Shown: positions 39,055 through 50,977, counted from the stretch's first letter. The stretch: 64,000 nucleotides of DNA from Cedecea colo (GCF_011808225.1 NZ_SOYS01000002.1:124001-188000); one strand, 5' to 3'. Made by a program: numbers and translations. Notes: generated by a model not told the origin, from the letters alone.

Positions 39055-39944
39055 ACTTCTTCTTCCGTGGCGCGCGACTGGGCGGTTGGTGAGCGGACGG
39101 CACGAACGTGTTCTTCAAGTTCGACAAAGGATGGACGCTCGCTGGAGTAGAGCGTTTTACGGCCAAACTCAACGGCGATTGGCGGCGCGTAGCCGTTGAG
39201 GCTTGAAAGCAGCGTCACCTTGACGCACTGCATCATCTTAAGGGTTTCAGCGCTTTTCTGACGCAGGACGGATGCCAGCGGCGAAATAAATCCGTAGGCC
39301 AGCAGAATACCGAGGAATGTTCCCACCATGGCATGCGCAATCAATCCGCCAAGCTCCGCCGCTGGCCTGTCGGCTGATGCCAGGGCGTGCACCACTCCCA
39401 TCACCGCAGCAACGATACCGAATGCCGGCAGTGAATCTCCCATTAATGCGAGGCTATTTGCCGGGATTTCCGTTTCGCTTTCGTAGGTTTCAATTTCTTC
39501 ATCCATCAGGGCTTCAATTTCGAAGGTATTCATATTTCCGCTGATGATCAGACGTAAATAGTCGACGATAAAATCAAGCATTGTGGCGTCGGCTAAAATA
39601 CGCGGATAGCTGGCAAAAATTTCACTTTCTTTAGGATTTTCAATATCGCGCTCAAGCGAAAACATCCCTTGCTGGCGAGATTTCGCCATCAAACGATAAA
39701 GTAACGCCATGAGATCCATATACATACTTTTGGTGTATTTCGAACGGCGAAACAGCAGCGGCAACGCTTTAAGCGTGCTTCTGATAGCCTTGCCATTGTT
39801 ACCAACGATAAATGCGCCAATGCCCGCGCCACCTATGATGACAAATTCAGCGGGCTGATAGAGCGCCCCCATGTGACCACCAGTCATCATATAGCCGCCG
39901 AAAACTGTCCCGAGTACGACCAGGTAACCTATTAATATCAGCAC
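39051..39944 (-). CDS. motA: Flagellar stator protein MotA
   Basis: 297 residues from a GTG start, as in E. coli. Four membrane segments, with the cytoplasmic charges Arg90 and Glu98 that contact FliG and the prolines of [18 protein letters not shown] and AYGFISPLA. It conducts protons with MotB to turn the flagellum. First gene of motAB-cheAW. I could not see a good sigma-28 promoter in the 129 bases between flhC and motA. Confidence 0.97.
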   Translation of the reverse strand: MLILIGYLVVLGTVFGGYMMTGGHMGALYQPAEFVIIGGAGIGAFIVGNNGKAIRSTLKALPLLFRRSKYTKSMYMDLMALLYRLMAKSRQQGMFSLERDIENPKESEIFASYPRILADATMLDFIVDYLRLIISGNMNTFEIEALMDEEIETYESETEIPANSLALMGDSLPAFGIVAAVMGVVHALASADRPAAELGGLIAHAMVGTFLGILLAYGFISPLASVLRQKSAETLKMMQCVKVTLLSSLNGYAPPIAVEFGRKTLYSSERPSFVELEEHVRAVRSPTAQSRATEEEV

Positions 39945-40014
39945 GAGTCAGTCCTTCTGCTGTGGAGTGTGGCAAGGACTTACAGGAGAGTGGCGGCAAA
40001 GCCTGTGATGCAGG

Positions 40015-40049
40015 GCAAAAAAAAGCAGCGGTAATTGCTTACCGCTGCT
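40015..40049 (-). terminator. Terminator of flhDC
   Basis: AGCAGCGGTAA-TTGC-TTACCGCTGCT is followed on the minus strand by eight T residues, 25 bases after the flhC stop. Confidence 0.9.
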
Positions 40050-40073
40050 GGAATTGCGCTTACACAAGGCCTG

Positions 40074-40652
40074 TTACATGGCCTGTTCTACCTGTTCATC
40101 CAGCAGTTGTGGAATAATATCGGCAGTATTTGTGGAAAGTTTACGTCTTTTTACCGCTCGCGATGGCGGCTGGCACAAACTGCAGGCGAAGCTGCCCGGA
40201 GGCTGGTGCGCATGGGTGATAAAGTTGCCGTTACAGCAGTTGCAGCGGCTTAACTGAAGCATCCCGCTTTCAACAAATCGCACCAGCGTCCAGGCGCGAG
40301 TCAGCGCCAGAAGCGGGCCGTCGGCCTGTGAAGGACACTGCTCCAGATACAGGCGATAAGCTTTAATCACCGCATCAACGCCGCTACATTGTCCGCTACG
40401 CAGGAGGAATTGCCATGCGTTACAAAACATCGAGGCGTGAATGTTTTGCTCCCACGTCATAAACCAGTCGGTGGAAAAAGGCAGCATACCTTTCGGCGGC
40501 GGGCTGCCCCGCAGTTCTTTATAAAGCTTTATCAAACGGCCGCGGCTGAGCTGCGTTTCGCTTTCGAGCATCTGCAGCCTGGCGCCCAGCGTAATAAGCT
40601 CCATCGCTAGTTGTATATCGTGTGCTTCCTGGACAATGCTTTTTTCGCTCAT
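40074..40652 (-). CDS. flhC: Flagellar master regulator subunit FlhC
   Basis: 192 residues from [12 protein letters not shown] (40652), E. coli length; a start 17 codons earlier would overlap flhD. FlhC binds zinc through four cysteines in the SRCNCCNG and FACSLCQP segments, and with FlhD forms the FlhD4C2 activator of flagellar class II promoters. Four bases after the flhD stop. Confidence 0.98.
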   Translation of the reverse strand: MSEKSIVQEAHDIQLAMELITLGARLQMLESETQLSRGRLIKLYKELRGSPPPKGMLPFSTDWFMTWEQNIHASMFCNAWQFLLRSGQCSGVDAVIKAYRLYLEQCPSQADGPLLALTRAWTLVRFVESGMLQLSRCNCCNGNFITHAHQPPGSFACSLCQPPSRAVKRRKLSTNTADIIPQLLDEQVEQAM

Positions 40653-40656
40653 TTTG

Positions 40657-41007
40657 TTACGCCCTTTTTTTCTTCGGTGCCTCGTCGCCGGCTGACACCT
40701 CATTTAATAAGCGGGTGGATAACAAAATACCCGTATGAATTTGTTGTAAATCATCCACACGCGATTCTTGCGTTAAACGATTGATAGTCTGGTTATCATT
40801 AAAACGGAACTGACAAATCAGTTGATTAGTTTCCGCTAGTTTCACCATTTGCGGCAGCGTTAATTCTCTTAAGGTATTCGCCATTTCTTCGGCAATCCCT
40901 AAACGAAACATCGCCGAAGCTTTATCCTGACTAATAAGTCTTTGAGCAAGCAATAAATACGACAAGTTAATGTCATAAATATGTTTTAGTAACTCGGATG
41001 TATGCAT
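40657..41007 (-). CDS. flhD: Flagellar master regulator subunit FlhD
   Basis: 116 residues from [12 protein letters not shown] (41007), the start used in E. coli; an ATG three codons upstream (MGKM) is also possible. FlhD is a helical dimer with an HTH segment ([21 protein letters not shown]) that together with FlhC activates class II flagellar genes. It is transcribed from the long regulated region up to uspC. Confidence 0.97.
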   Translation of the reverse strand: MHTSELLKHIYDINLSYLLLAQRLISQDKASAMFRLGIAEEMANTLRELTLPQMVKLAETNQLICQFRFNDNQTINRLTQESRVDDLQQIHTGILLSTRLLNEVSAGDEAPKKKRA

Positions 41008-41818
41008 TTTCCCCATCCCGAATGACCAACTATTGTATGCGGTTGAACCGCACCCCGTGATGTCCCCGGGCAAACCCGGTAAAAAAAGTGAAGCAATCGT
41101 TACGGCCAAAAATGCATTAGTTGATGTCGCATCCCGACGGCGGCCCAGCTTTTATTACAGCGCGGCAGCTTTGTTGTCAGAACGCGTAACGTCTTTCTTA
41201 ATTTTCTTACAAAAAACTAAGACTTTTCCTAATTCGCGCAAACTCTACTCGTTGCTCATAGCACATACAATGCAGCCAACCGCGATTTTAGAATTTATGT
41301 GATTCAGATCACATAAATTTACCTTCTGTCGGCGCTAAAACCATCAGCCAGGCTTTTCAATTGGGTATTTTTTAAGCAAATCAGCGATTTTCGCCGTTCG
41401 AAGCGGGGAATAGATTTACTTTTGCACAACAACCCCATGACTTTTCAGGCGTTTCTTTTTTGTCGACTGCCTCAAACCTGTTAACCAGATCACATTTCAT
41501 GCCTAAAAAAGGCTGTAATGATATATTTATCATTGAGTTAGATTAAATAACTTTTGAATTCTCACGCCTGATGACCATTACATCTGAGCTAATTTCGCTA
41601 AGTGATTATCTAATTTTGACGTTAAAAATAATTCTAAGGTTTGATTGTTTTTTCGCCATTTCCTGCTACTAGCAGATGTTACGAATTCATCACTTAAGAA
41701 TAATTTAAGTATTTTCATGAGCAGGCTCACATTTGTTACGGTTACTGCCGTTGCGCCCGTGTTAAAAACGGAGTATGAGTTTTATTAGCAGACGCCCGTT
41801 GCGCTACAGGAGGAAGGC
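41008..41818. other. 811-base flhD-uspC control region
   Basis: Non-coding and A+T-rich. It holds the flhDC class I promoter(s) and the uspC promoter. A consensus CRP site is at 41297-41314, and a second CRP-like sequence (TGTTA-ACCAGA-TCACA) is at 41479-41494. A plus-strand frame of 89 codons (41033-41302) covers the flhD leader and shows no protein-like features, so I do not call it. In E. coli this region is bound by many regulators. Confidence 0.8.
41297..41314. promoter_or_regulatory. CRP site upstream of flhDC
   Basis: TGTGA-TTCAGA-TCACA at 41298-41313 is a perfect match to the CRP consensus, in a longer palindrome with ATGTGA/TCACAT. It is about 300 bases upstream of the flhD start, which fits a long flhDC leader with CRP centred near -70, as in E. 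coli. Confidence 0.85.
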
Positions 41819-42241
41819 ATGAGTTATATGCATGTATTGGTTGCGGTTGCCGTTAAGCCGGAAAGTCATCAATTAATACAGAAGGCCGTTTCCATTGTTA
41901 AACCCGTCAACGGGCGCATCACCTTAATAACGCTGGCTTCTGACCCGGAAATCTACAATCAGCTCGCCGCGCCAATGATGGAAAATTTGCGTGAACTTAT
42001 GCTCGAAGAGACGCAGCTTTTTCTACAAGAATTGATAAGTAAGGCAGGCTACCCCGTTGAGAACGCCGTGATCGCCACGGGCGAACTCAGCGAGCATATT
42101 CTCTCGGTGTGCGAGAAGCAAAAGGTGGATTTAGTCGTCTGCGGTAACCACAATCAAAGCTTTTTCAGCAAAGCGATTTGTTCTGCAAAAACGGTGGTTG
42201 CGTCGAGTAAAGTAGATGTGCTGTTAGTACCGCTTGTTTAA
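41819..42241 (+). CDS. uspC: Universal stress protein UspC
   Basis: 140 residues preceded by a very strong AGGAGGAAGG site. It is a Usp fold with the family pattern (ILVAVAVxPE, LVVCGNHNQSFFSKAICSAK, VDVLLVPLV). Sequence and position next to flhDC and otsBA match E. coli UspC (YecG), which is linked to UV and osmotic stress and scaffolds KdpDE signalling. It is convergent with otsA. Confidence 0.95.
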   Translation: MSYMHVLVAVAVKPESHQLIQKAVSIVKPVNGRITLITLASDPEIYNQLAAPMMENLRELMLEETQLFLQELISKAGYPVENAVIATGELSEHILSVCEKQKVDLVVCGNHNQSFFSKAICSAKTVVASSKVDVLLVPLV

Positions 42242-42287
42242 GAAATGATAGGGAGACGTTCGTTCACCTCCCTCATTACAGCGATAT

Positions 42288-42319
42288 AAGGCGGCAGCAG
42301 TCGCTGCTATCCGCCTTTT
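42288..42319. terminator. Bidirectional terminator between uspC and otsA
   Basis: AAGGCGG...CCGCCTT, with an inner CAGCAG/CTGCT pairing, is followed by TTTATA on the plus strand. It lies between two convergent stops. Confidence 0.75.
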
Positions 42320-42325
42320 ATAAGA

Positions 42326-44561
<2,236 letters not shown>

Positions 44562-44643
44562 TCACCGAACCGGTAACTTAAAATTAATATTAGCCATGTA
44601 AGTATAGACAGGGTGCCCAGTGTCGCAATTTTATAAGAGAAAT

Positions 44644-44667
44644 CGCCAGCCCTTGTGGAGGCTGGCG
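44644..44667 (-). terminator. Terminator of araFGH
   Basis: CGCCAGCC-CTTGTGGA-GGCTGGCG, followed on the minus strand by ATTTCTCTT, lies 40 bases after the araH stop. Confidence 0.7.
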
Positions 44668-44707
44668 TTGCGATTGGGAATAGTCTGAAGCGAACGGTAA
44701 AGCAAGG

Positions 44708-45712
44708 TTAAACCGTGCGTTTGGCCTTCTGTTTGTAGCGGTCGAAAATCACCGCTGCCAGCAGGATCATACCGCGCACCACGTACTGCGAGAACGGAGA
44801 AATATTCAGCAGGTTCATGGCGTTTTCCACCGTTCCCAGAATCAGAATACCCGCCACCACGTATGAAATTTTGCCGATCCCGCCTTTGAGCGAGACGCCG
44901 CCCAGCACGCAGGCGGAAATCACAATCAGCTCATAGCCAATCGAGGTCATCGGCTGGCCGCTGGTCATGCGTGAGGCAAGAATAATGCCCGCCGCGGCGG
45001 ATACCAGGCCCGACAGCACGAAGATAATGATTTTGGTCCGCACCACGGGCACGCCCGCAAGCCGCGCGGCTTCTTCATTGCCGCCGATAGCCAGCGTGTT
45101 GCGCCCAAAAGTCGTTTTATTGAGCAGTAAACCAAAGATAATCAGGCAGCCTACCGTCAGCCAGATTGGCGCTGGCAGACCGAACCAGTTGGCATAGCCG
45201 AGCGTAAAGAAGCGTTCGTCTTCGATGCCCACCGCTTTACCGTCGGAAATGATGTAAGCCAGGCCGCGCACAATTTGCATGGTGGCAAGGGTGGTGATCA
45301 ACGCATTAATTTTCAGTCGGGCGATAACAAAGCCGTTTATCAGGCCGCTTAACACGCCGAGCAGCAGACCTGCCGCTACGCCAATCCATAAGCTTTCGGT
45401 CATGTTAATGACCACGGCGGTCGTTACGCCCGCGCAGGCGATAACTGACGCCACGGATAAATCAAAATCTCCGGAAGCCAGGCAGAACAGCATGCCGCAG
45501 GCCACCATGCCGGACATGGAAATCGCAAGCCCCAGGCCCTTCATGTTAATGAAAGAAGAAAAATTCGGTACGAAAATGGCGCAGCCGATAAACAGCACCG
45601 CGAACACCACCAGCATGCCGTAGTTATCCCAGATGCGCCCGAGGCTTAACGACGATTTGCCCGCCCCGTCGGATGCCGTTCCCGTCCCGCCGGATTTAGT
45701 TAATGAAGACAT
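44708..45712 (-). CDS. araH: L-arabinose ABC transporter permease AraH
   Basis: 334 residues from MSSLTKSGGTG (45712), which has an AGGGG ribosome site; an ATG six codons earlier would overlap the araG stop. About ten membrane segments of the BPD_transp_2 (RbsC/XylH) family with the conserved LASGDFDLSVASV and NEEAARLAGVPV blocks. It is the inner-membrane channel for high-affinity arabinose uptake. Last gene of araFGH. Confidence 0.97.
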   Translation of the reverse strand: MSSLTKSGGTGTASDGAGKSSLSLGRIWDNYGMLVVFAVLFIGCAIFVPNFSSFINMKGLGLAISMSGMVACGMLFCLASGDFDLSVASVIACAGVTTAVVINMTESLWIGVAAGLLLGVLSGLINGFVIARLKINALITTLATMQIVRGLAYIISDGKAVGIEDERFFTLGYANWFGLPAPIWLTVGCLIIFGLLLNKTTFGRNTLAIGGNEEAARLAGVPVVRTKIIIFVLSGLVSAAAGIILASRMTSGQPMTSIGYELIVISACVLGGVSLKGGIGKISYVVAGILILGTVENAMNLLNISPFSQYVVRGMILLAAVIFDRYKQKAKRTV

Positions 45713-45726
45713 TTTGTTCCCCTTAC

Positions 45727-47241
45727 TCATGCTGCACTCGCACTGGTTTTAGGCATCGCCAGGCTCAGCGCCTGCTGCTCGCTGGCCTCGCCATGCAACA
45801 ACTCGCCGGCAATTTCCCCTTCGCGCATCACAATAATGCGGTCCGCAAGGCCCAACACTTCAGGCAAATCGCTCGACGCAAATAGCACCGCCACCCCCTG
45901 GGCTGCCAGGGCATAAATGACGTTATAGATTTCATGCTTCGCACCCACGTCGATGCCGCGCGTCGGTTCATCAAGCAGGCAAACCTTCATCTCTTCGGAT
46001 AGCCAGCGGCCCAGAATGGCCTTTTGCTGATTGCCGCCGGAAAGGTTCATGATCAGCTGATCCGCAGACGGCGTTTTAATGTTCAGCGAGCGGATGTGTG
46101 AAGCAGCGTTTTCGCTTTCCCACCGGTTATTGATAAGGCAGCCCGCGCTGATGTGTTTACGACGCGCGCTGATATTGATGTTGTCCCGCACCGAGTGGAC
46201 GGGAATGATGCCGTCCGCCTTGCGGTCTTCCGGGCAGAGCATCATCCCGGCGCGAATGGCGTCGCCGGGTTTATTAATGGCGATAGCTTTGCCGTCAATC
46301 CATACCTGCCCGCCCGTAATACGCGTGCCGCCGAATAATCCTTTCATGAGCTCGCTCCGCCCGGCGCCCACCAGGCCAAACAGCCCGACAATTTCGCCGC
46401 TGCGCACATGAAGGGAAATCGGCGTGCGCACGCCTGGCGCTTTCACCTCCTCCAGCCGCAGCCGCTCCGGGCCATGCTCGCGAGGCTGCCAGCCGTAGAT
46501 ATCACCCAGATTGCGCCCTACCATGGCCTGCACCAGAGAATCGTGATTCACCTGCTGCATATCATCGAACGTGCACACGTAGCGCCCGTCTTTGAACACG
46601 GTAATCGCATCGCTCAGCGCAAAGATCTCTTCCATGCGGTGCGAAACATAAATAATCACCCGGCCTTCTGCGCGCAGTTCACGGATGACGCGGAAAAGAT
46701 TGTCTATTTCACGGCGCGAAAGAGAGCTGGTTGGCTCATCAAAAGCGATAACCTTCGCGTTGCGCGCCAGCGCCTTGGCGATCTCCACCATCTGCCATTG
46801 CCCGATGGAGAGATATTTAAGCGGCGTCTGGGGATCGATATCCAGCCCAAGGTGTTCAAGCTGAAGCCGCGCCTCGTAATTGAGCAATGAGCGGTTCACA
46901 AACCCGGCTTTATGCGGGATTTGCCCCAGATAAATGTTCTCGGCCACCGTCATTTCCGGCACCAGATGCAGCTCCTGGTAGATTATCGCCACGCCGGCGT
47001 TGAGCGCCGCCGTGGTATCGCTAAAAACGACTTCTTCACCGCGCAAAGCAATGCTGCCCTGGCTCGGGGCGTAGTTTCCGCTGAGGATCTTCAGCAGTGT
47101 GGATTTACCCGCGCCATTTTCCCCCATCAGCGCGTGCACCTGCCCGGCATAACAGTCGAAGCTGATATCCTGGAGCGCTTTTACGCCGGGGAAGGTTTTG
47201 CCGATACCGCGAAAAGAGAGATACGGTGTCTGTTGTTGCAT
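45727..47241 (-). CDS. araG: L-arabinose ABC transporter ATP-binding protein AraG
   Basis: 504 residues, E. coli length, with two ABC domains in tandem. The first has Walker [10 protein letters not shown] (about 39-47), signature LSIGQWQ and Walker [10 protein letters not shown]. The second has a degenerate P-loop (GLVGAGRSE), signature LSGGNQQKA and [10 protein letters not shown]. It powers AraFGH import. It lies 14 bases before araH; a REP-type repeat separates it from araF. Confidence 0.98.
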   Translation of the reverse strand: MQQQTPYLSFRGIGKTFPGVKALQDISFDCYAGQVHALMGENGAGKSTLLKILSGNYAPSQGSIALRGEEVVFSDTTAALNAGVAIIYQELHLVPEMTVAENIYLGQIPHKAGFVNRSLLNYEARLQLEHLGLDIDPQTPLKYLSIGQWQMVEIAKALARNAKVIAFDEPTSSLSRREIDNLFRVIRELRAEGRVIIYVSHRMEEIFALSDAITVFKDGRYVCTFDDMQQVNHDSLVQAMVGRNLGDIYGWQPREHGPERLRLEEVKAPGVRTPISLHVRSGEIVGLFGLVGAGRSELMKGLFGGTRITGGQVWIDGKAIAINKPGDAIRAGMMLCPEDRKADGIIPVHSVRDNINISARRKHISAGCLINNRWESENAASHIRSLNIKTPSADQLIMNLSGGNQQKAILGRWLSEEMKVCLLDEPTRGIDVGAKHEIYNVIYALAAQGVAVLFASSDLPEVLGLADRIIVMREGEIAGELLHGEASEQQALSLAMPKTSASAA

Positions 47242-47260
47242 GATTTACCCTTTACCTGTT

Positions 47261-47357
47261 GTCGGGTGGCGCTGCGCTTACCCAACCTACATAATGCGGA
47301 TATTTTGTAGGGTGGATGCGACAGCGCCACCCATCTGTCGCCATCCACCGCCACCCA
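47261..47357. repeat. REP/BIME-type palindromic repeats between araF and araG
   Basis: Two inverted REP-like units, 47261-47290 (GTCGGGTGGCGCTGCGCTTA...) and 47307-47333 (GTAGGGTGGATGCGAC...), face each other. A shorter third relative follows to 47357. The GGTGGCG..CTTACCC pattern is that of enterobacterial REP sequences. In the araF-araG gap such a structure can protect araF mRNA and raise AraF above AraGH. Confidence 0.75.
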
Positions 47358-47369
47358 GATCATTTGTAC

Positions 47370-48359
47370 TTACTTGCCGCCTAAGCCTTTCTTCGCTAGC
47401 TCTTCTTTAAAGTTATCGCGGGTGATCAGCACCACATCGGTCACTTCGGTGAATTTCGGCGGTTCGGCATCTTTGGTCACCCAGTTGTAGAGCATTTCGC
47501 TGCTCTTATAACCGTGTACGTCCGGGCTTGGCAGCAGGGAGCCGTAGAAGCCGGTGGCCTGCGCTTTCGACAGTTCGCTCACCGCATCTACGCCGTTGAT
47601 GCCCACGCCAATAACGTCCGGCGCCTTAAAGCCCTGGCCTTCGGTGGCACGCACGCCGCCCAGCACGGTGTTGTCGTTCATGCCGACGATCAGCCAGTGT
47701 TTCACTTCAGGGTGCTGCACCAGCATGGAGTTGGCGGCGTCAAACGCGCCCGGAATATCGTTAGATTTGGTTGGGACTTTATAGATTTGTTTTTCCGGGA
47801 AGCCCGCGGCTTTCAGCGCGTCCATCGAGCCGGAAGTACGGCGACGGGCGGTATCGAGCTCATCGGCGGTGATCGCCATCACGGCCGCGTCTTTTACGTC
47901 CCAGCCGCGTTTCTGCATCTCTTTATACAGTTCCTGGCCCTGACGTTCGCCGATTTTGGTTGCCGCCATCATCACCAGCGGAACGGTTTCCATCGGCTTG
48001 CCCTTCGCAGTAACGAACTGGTCATCTACCGCAATCACTTTCATGTCGTAGCTTTTTGCTTTCGCGATAATTGCCGAACCCAGTTTTGGGTCCGGGGTGC
48101 AAATCACAAAACCTTTGGCGCCGCTTGCGGCCAGGCTATCGATGGCGTTGAGCGTTTTTTCACCGTCCGGCACGGCAATTTTAATCACTTCAAAGCCAAG
48201 ATCTTTCCCGGCTTTATCGGCAAATTTCCACTCTGTCTGGAACCACGGCTCTTCGGGTTGTTTCACCAGAAAACCTAATTTCATGGTCTCAGCGATAGCG
48301 GATTGTGACATAACCGCTGCAAAGCCAATGGCCGCCAGCGTTTTAGTAAATTTGTGCAT
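47370..48359 (-). CDS. araF: L-arabinose-binding periplasmic protein AraF
   Basis: 329 residues, E. coli length, with a signal peptide ending near SAIA/ETMKLGF (residue 23). It is a type I sugar-binding protein that delivers L-arabinose to AraGH and begins the mature part with LGFLVKQPEEPWFQTEW. First gene of araFGH; AraC and CRP sites lie upstream. Confidence 0.98.
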   Translation of the reverse strand: MHKFTKTLAAIGFAAVMSQSAIAETMKLGFLVKQPEEPWFQTEWKFADKAGKDLGFEVIKIAVPDGEKTLNAIDSLAASGAKGFVICTPDPKLGSAIIAKAKSYDMKVIAVDDQFVTAKGKPMETVPLVMMAATKIGERQGQELYKEMQKRGWDVKDAAVMAITADELDTARRRTSGSMDALKAAGFPEKQIYKVPTKSNDIPGAFDAANSMLVQHPEVKHWLIVGMNDNTVLGGVRATEGQGFKAPDVIGVGINGVDAVSELSKAQATGFYGSLLPSPDVHGYKSSEMLYNWVTKDAEPPKFTEVTDVVLITRDNFKEELAKKGLGGK

Positions 48360-48446
48360 GCGTACTCCAGATCGATTTTTTTATTCGTAAGGTAAGGTCG
48401 ATTTAAAACAAGCTTTTAGCATCAGCGGTTTTTACAACCTGAGCTG

Positions 48447-48495
48447 GAGATAGTTTTAGCGGGAAATTAATAATCCATAGGAGAGCGAAATCACA
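48447..48495 (-). promoter_or_regulatory. Probable araFGH promoter with CRP half-site
   Basis: On the minus strand TGTGA-TTTCGC-TCTCC (48495-48480) has one perfect CRP half. A -10-like TAAAAC (48459-48454) follows at the spacing expected for CRP centred near -41.5. About 90 bases separate the inferred start from the araF ATG. Confidence 0.5.
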
Positions 48496-48581
48496 CGGCA
48501 GAATTACAGTAAAGTCGTGCATGGATTCAGCAAATTAAGCCATAAAGCGAGACGTATATGTATGATGAATGCAGCACTGAT

Positions 48582-48619
48582 TAGCTGAATTGTCCATAAG
48601 GTCAGCCAGCGCGTCCCTG
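48582..48619 (+). promoter_or_regulatory. Tandem AraC half-sites upstream of araF
   Basis: TAGC-TGAATTG-TCCATA at 48582-48598 is a perfect match to the AraC half-site pattern TAGC-N7-TCCATA. A weaker direct copy, CAGC-CAGCGCG-TCCCTG, follows at 48603-48619 with the 4-base gap seen between araI1 and araI2. They lie upstream of the CRP site, and the second ends just 14 bases from the cupin-gene stop. No araC gene for arabinose is in the window. Confidence 0.65.
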
Positions 48620-48633
48620 CGGCCTGGCCGTGG

Positions 48634-49134
48634 CTACCACAAGGTGTTTATGCCTTCTCGGGTTCCCGTTACCGGGTCCTTGTCAGGCTGAGGAACTTTG
48701 GTGATATTTTCCTTCACTTGCGCAAGCTGTCCCGGCTGGTCAAGGTATTTATCCGGCGAGAAACCGTCGGGATAGGCCCCCACGCACATAAAATCCTCTG
48801 AAGCCTCAATTTGCTTATGCCCGACGCCCGCCGGTATCAGCACGGCGTCTCCGCGTGAGATATCAACCACCGGGCCGCTTTCGCCGCCAAACTGAATTTT
48901 CGCCCTGCCCGCGAACACGCCCAGCGCTTCGTGCGTATTGGAGTGAAAGTGGGTGTAGGTAAAGACGGGATAGCGCCAGCGCGGAGGCCAGCCGTTGCGG
49001 GCAAAAAGGTTTTCGAAAGCCTCGGCGAGGTTTTCTTCGTGAAAGACACGATGGTAAAGCAGGAGCGGCAACGCGCTGTTTGGCACGCCGCCGCTCGCCT
49101 GGTTCAGAGCCAGAGTTTCCAGTTCAGCCGCCAT
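48634..49134 (-). CDS. Cupin-domain protein, YjlB-like
   Basis: 166 residues with one cupin barrel. Likely metal ligands are His62, His64 and Glu69 (THFHSNTHE) and His106 (PAGVGHKQ). Similar to the Bacillus YjlB group, whose function is unknown. It is the last gene of the five-gene GH88 operon, 58 bases after the DJ-1-like gene, so it may handle a sugar-derived product or protect against one, but the sequence does not show which. Confidence 0.8.
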   Translation of the reverse strand: MAAELETLALNQASGGVPNSALPLLLYHRVFHEENLAEAFENLFARNGWPPRWRYPVFTYTHFHSNTHEALGVFAGRAKIQFGGESGPVVDISRGDAVLIPAGVGHKQIEASEDFMCVGAYPDGFSPDKYLDQPGQLAQVKENITKVPQPDKDPVTGTREGINTLW

Positions 49135-49192
49135 TTCTTTCTCCTCGGTAAAAGAGTAAGTATAGAAACGACTGCCCTGGTCGGGTTATTCA

Positions 49193-49750
49193 TCACCAGG
49201 GATAATAAATATGCTCCGCGTGATCCCGGGCGGGAGCCTCATCGCCTTCAAGGCGCGCGGCAACGGTGAAGGCAAAATCAAAGGCTTTTCCTAACCCTTT
49301 TCCGCTAATCAGGTTACCGTCTTCAACGACATCGGCATCGATATACTCGCCGTCCGTGACCTGCTGCCATAAATCGCCGGAACAGACGTAGCGACGCCCT
49401 TTCAGCAGGCCGTTACCGCCCAGTACACGGGCGGCGGCGGAACAAATCGGACAGATAAGCTTGCCCAGTTCATCGTGGCGGCGTACGAACTCGATAACGC
49501 TGGCGCTTTGTGCGAGGAATACGCTACCTTCCGGCCCGCCTGGCAAAACGACGGCGTCAAAGGTGGTATCAAAGCTTTCGCTCAGGATGGCGTCTGCCCT
49601 CACAGAAATAGCGTGATAGCTCACCACCTCACGCGTATCCACGCAGGAGACTGTCTGAACGTTAATCTTCAGCCTGCGCAAAATATCAATGGTGATAATG
49701 GCTTCCCCTTCTTCAAAACCGGGGGCCAGCAGTACGGCAACGCTTTTCAT
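49193..49750 (-). CDS. DJ-1/PfpI family protein
   Basis: 185 residues. The family pattern is clear: GFEEGEAIITIDILRR at 11-26 (acidic residue near the active site), VVLPGGPEGS at 68-76, and the nucleophile-elbow region KLICPICSAAARVLGG with Cys100 and Cys103. Members act as glyoxalase/deglycase-like or chaperone enzymes. Here it lies inside a uronide-degradation operon (23 bases after GH88), where reactive keto-uronate or dicarbonyl products are expected; a detoxifying role is only an inference. Confidence 0.82.
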   Translation of the reverse strand: MKSVAVLLAPGFEEGEAIITIDILRRLKINVQTVSCVDTREVVSYHAISVRADAILSESFDTTFDAVVLPGGPEGSVFLAQSASVIEFVRRHDELGKLICPICSAAARVLGGNGLLKGRRYVCSGDLWQQVTDGEYIDADVVEDGNLISGKGLGKAFDFAFTVAARLEGDEAPARDHAEHIYYPW

Positions 49751-49773
49751 ACAGCTCTCCTTTGCTCAAAAAA

Positions 49774-50964
49774 TTACCACCAGGGATACCAGACCTGGCG
49801 TAAGCGCGCCAGCGCTTCAAGGTAGAAATAGTCGCCCCAGCTACAGCACTGATCGACCCCTTTTCCGCTCGCCATGTGATAAACCGAATGTTTGAGTAAT
49901 CCTTCGGTTGGTTCGTCGTCGCCTGCCAGGTAGTTTTCGCTGAGCGACAACATAATACGCAGCGCCATCTCTTCGTAATGCGCACGGTGCTCATCCAGCG
50001 TCGGCAGGATTTTCACCAGCTCCAGCAGGCCGCAGGCCGCAATAGCTGCCGCCGAGCTGTCACGAACCGCATCGGTGCCCAGCAGCGCCAGATCCCAGTG
50101 GCAAACGTCATCTTCCGGCAGGCGGTTAATAAAGTAGTGCGCAAGGCTGCGCGACAGTTCCACCATATTTTTGTCGCCGGTATGCAAGTAGCTGAGCAGG
50201 AAACCGTAAATCCCCCACGCCTGCCCGCGCGACCAGCAGGACGTGTCGCTGTAGCCCTGATGCGTATTGCCGAAGCGCGGTTCGCCGGTTTTCACATCCA
50301 TATAAAAGGTGTGATAAGTCGATGAATCCTCGCGAACGATGTGCTTCACCGCCTGTTCCGCATGCGCGGTAGCCGCTTGCGCATAACGCTGGTCACCGGT
50401 TTGCTCGCTGGCCCAGTACAGCAGCGGCAGGTTCATATTGCAGTCGATGATCATCCTGCCCTGCTGTTCCGGGTCATTCAAATCGCCCCAAGCCTGAATA
50501 ATTTTCGCCACCGGGTTAAAGCGTTCCATCAGCGTTTCTGCCGCCAGTAGCGCAGATTGTCGCGCGGCTTCATTACCGGTTAATCGCCATGCGCTCACGC
50601 AGGAGAGCGAATATAAGAAACCAAGGTCGTGCGTCGCGGTATCAATGCGCTTTTCGATGCGCTCCGCAAACGAGGGCAGGTAGCGTTCGGCTGCGGCGCG
50701 GTATTTCTCATCGCCCGTCATTTCCCACGCCAGCCATAGCTGGCCTGGCCAGAAGCTGGTGGTCCACTCCACGTTTTCGGTGCGCGGCCAGATACCGTTT
50801 TCACAGGCTTCGCCGGGAAATTTATCGCCAAAGGCGACGATGTTTTTATCGAGCTTGCGCGTGACGCGAGCCAGCGCCTCATCGAGCCTGTGGCGCAGCT
50901 GTAGCCTGTCGACCTGATACAGCTCAATGGGACGCAGGGCTTCGGTAGCGACAATCTTGGTCAT
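49774..50964 (-). CDS. GH88 unsaturated glucuronyl hydrolase
   Basis: 396 residues from MTKIVATEAL (50964), after an AGGAG site; the longer frame to 51099 overlaps the transporter. GH88 (alpha/alpha)6 barrel, cytoplasmic. The two catalytic aspartates fit Asp113 (THDLGFLY) and Asp174 (IIDCNMNLPLLYW); WTTSFWPGQLWLAW and CWSRGQAWGIYGF are further signatures. It hydrates the delta-4,5 double bond of unsaturated uronyl oligosaccharides and frees 4-deoxy-5-keto-uronate and the other sugar. It is in an operon with DUF2264 and a sugar symporter. Confidence 0.9.
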   Translation of the reverse strand: MTKIVATEALRPIELYQVDRLQLRHRLDEALARVTRKLDKNIVAFGDKFPGEACENGIWPRTENVEWTTSFWPGQLWLAWEMTGDEKYRAAAERYLPSFAERIEKRIDTATHDLGFLYSLSCVSAWRLTGNEAARQSALLAAETLMERFNPVAKIIQAWGDLNDPEQQGRMIIDCNMNLPLLYWASEQTGDQRYAQAATAHAEQAVKHIVREDSSTYHTFYMDVKTGEPRFGNTHQGYSDTSCWSRGQAWGIYGFLLSYLHTGDKNMVELSRSLAHYFINRLPEDDVCHWDLALLGTDAVRDSSAAAIAACGLLELVKILPTLDEHRAHYEEMALRIMLSLSENYLAGDDEPTEGLLKHSVYHMASGKGVDQCCSWGDYFYLEALARLRQVWYPWW

Positions 50965-50977
50965 AACAACTCCTGAA

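Noticed and set aside
39945-40014. Sigma-28 promoter for motAB-cheAW
   Set aside because: I looked for TAAAGTTT-N11-GCCGATAA between the flhDC terminator and motA. The best candidate (GCCGCCAC) lacks a matching -35, so I do not report one.
41033-41302. 89-codon frame on the plus strand in front of flhD
   Set aside because: It lies antisense to the flhD leader, has no good ribosome site, and its translation shows no domain or hydrophobic pattern.
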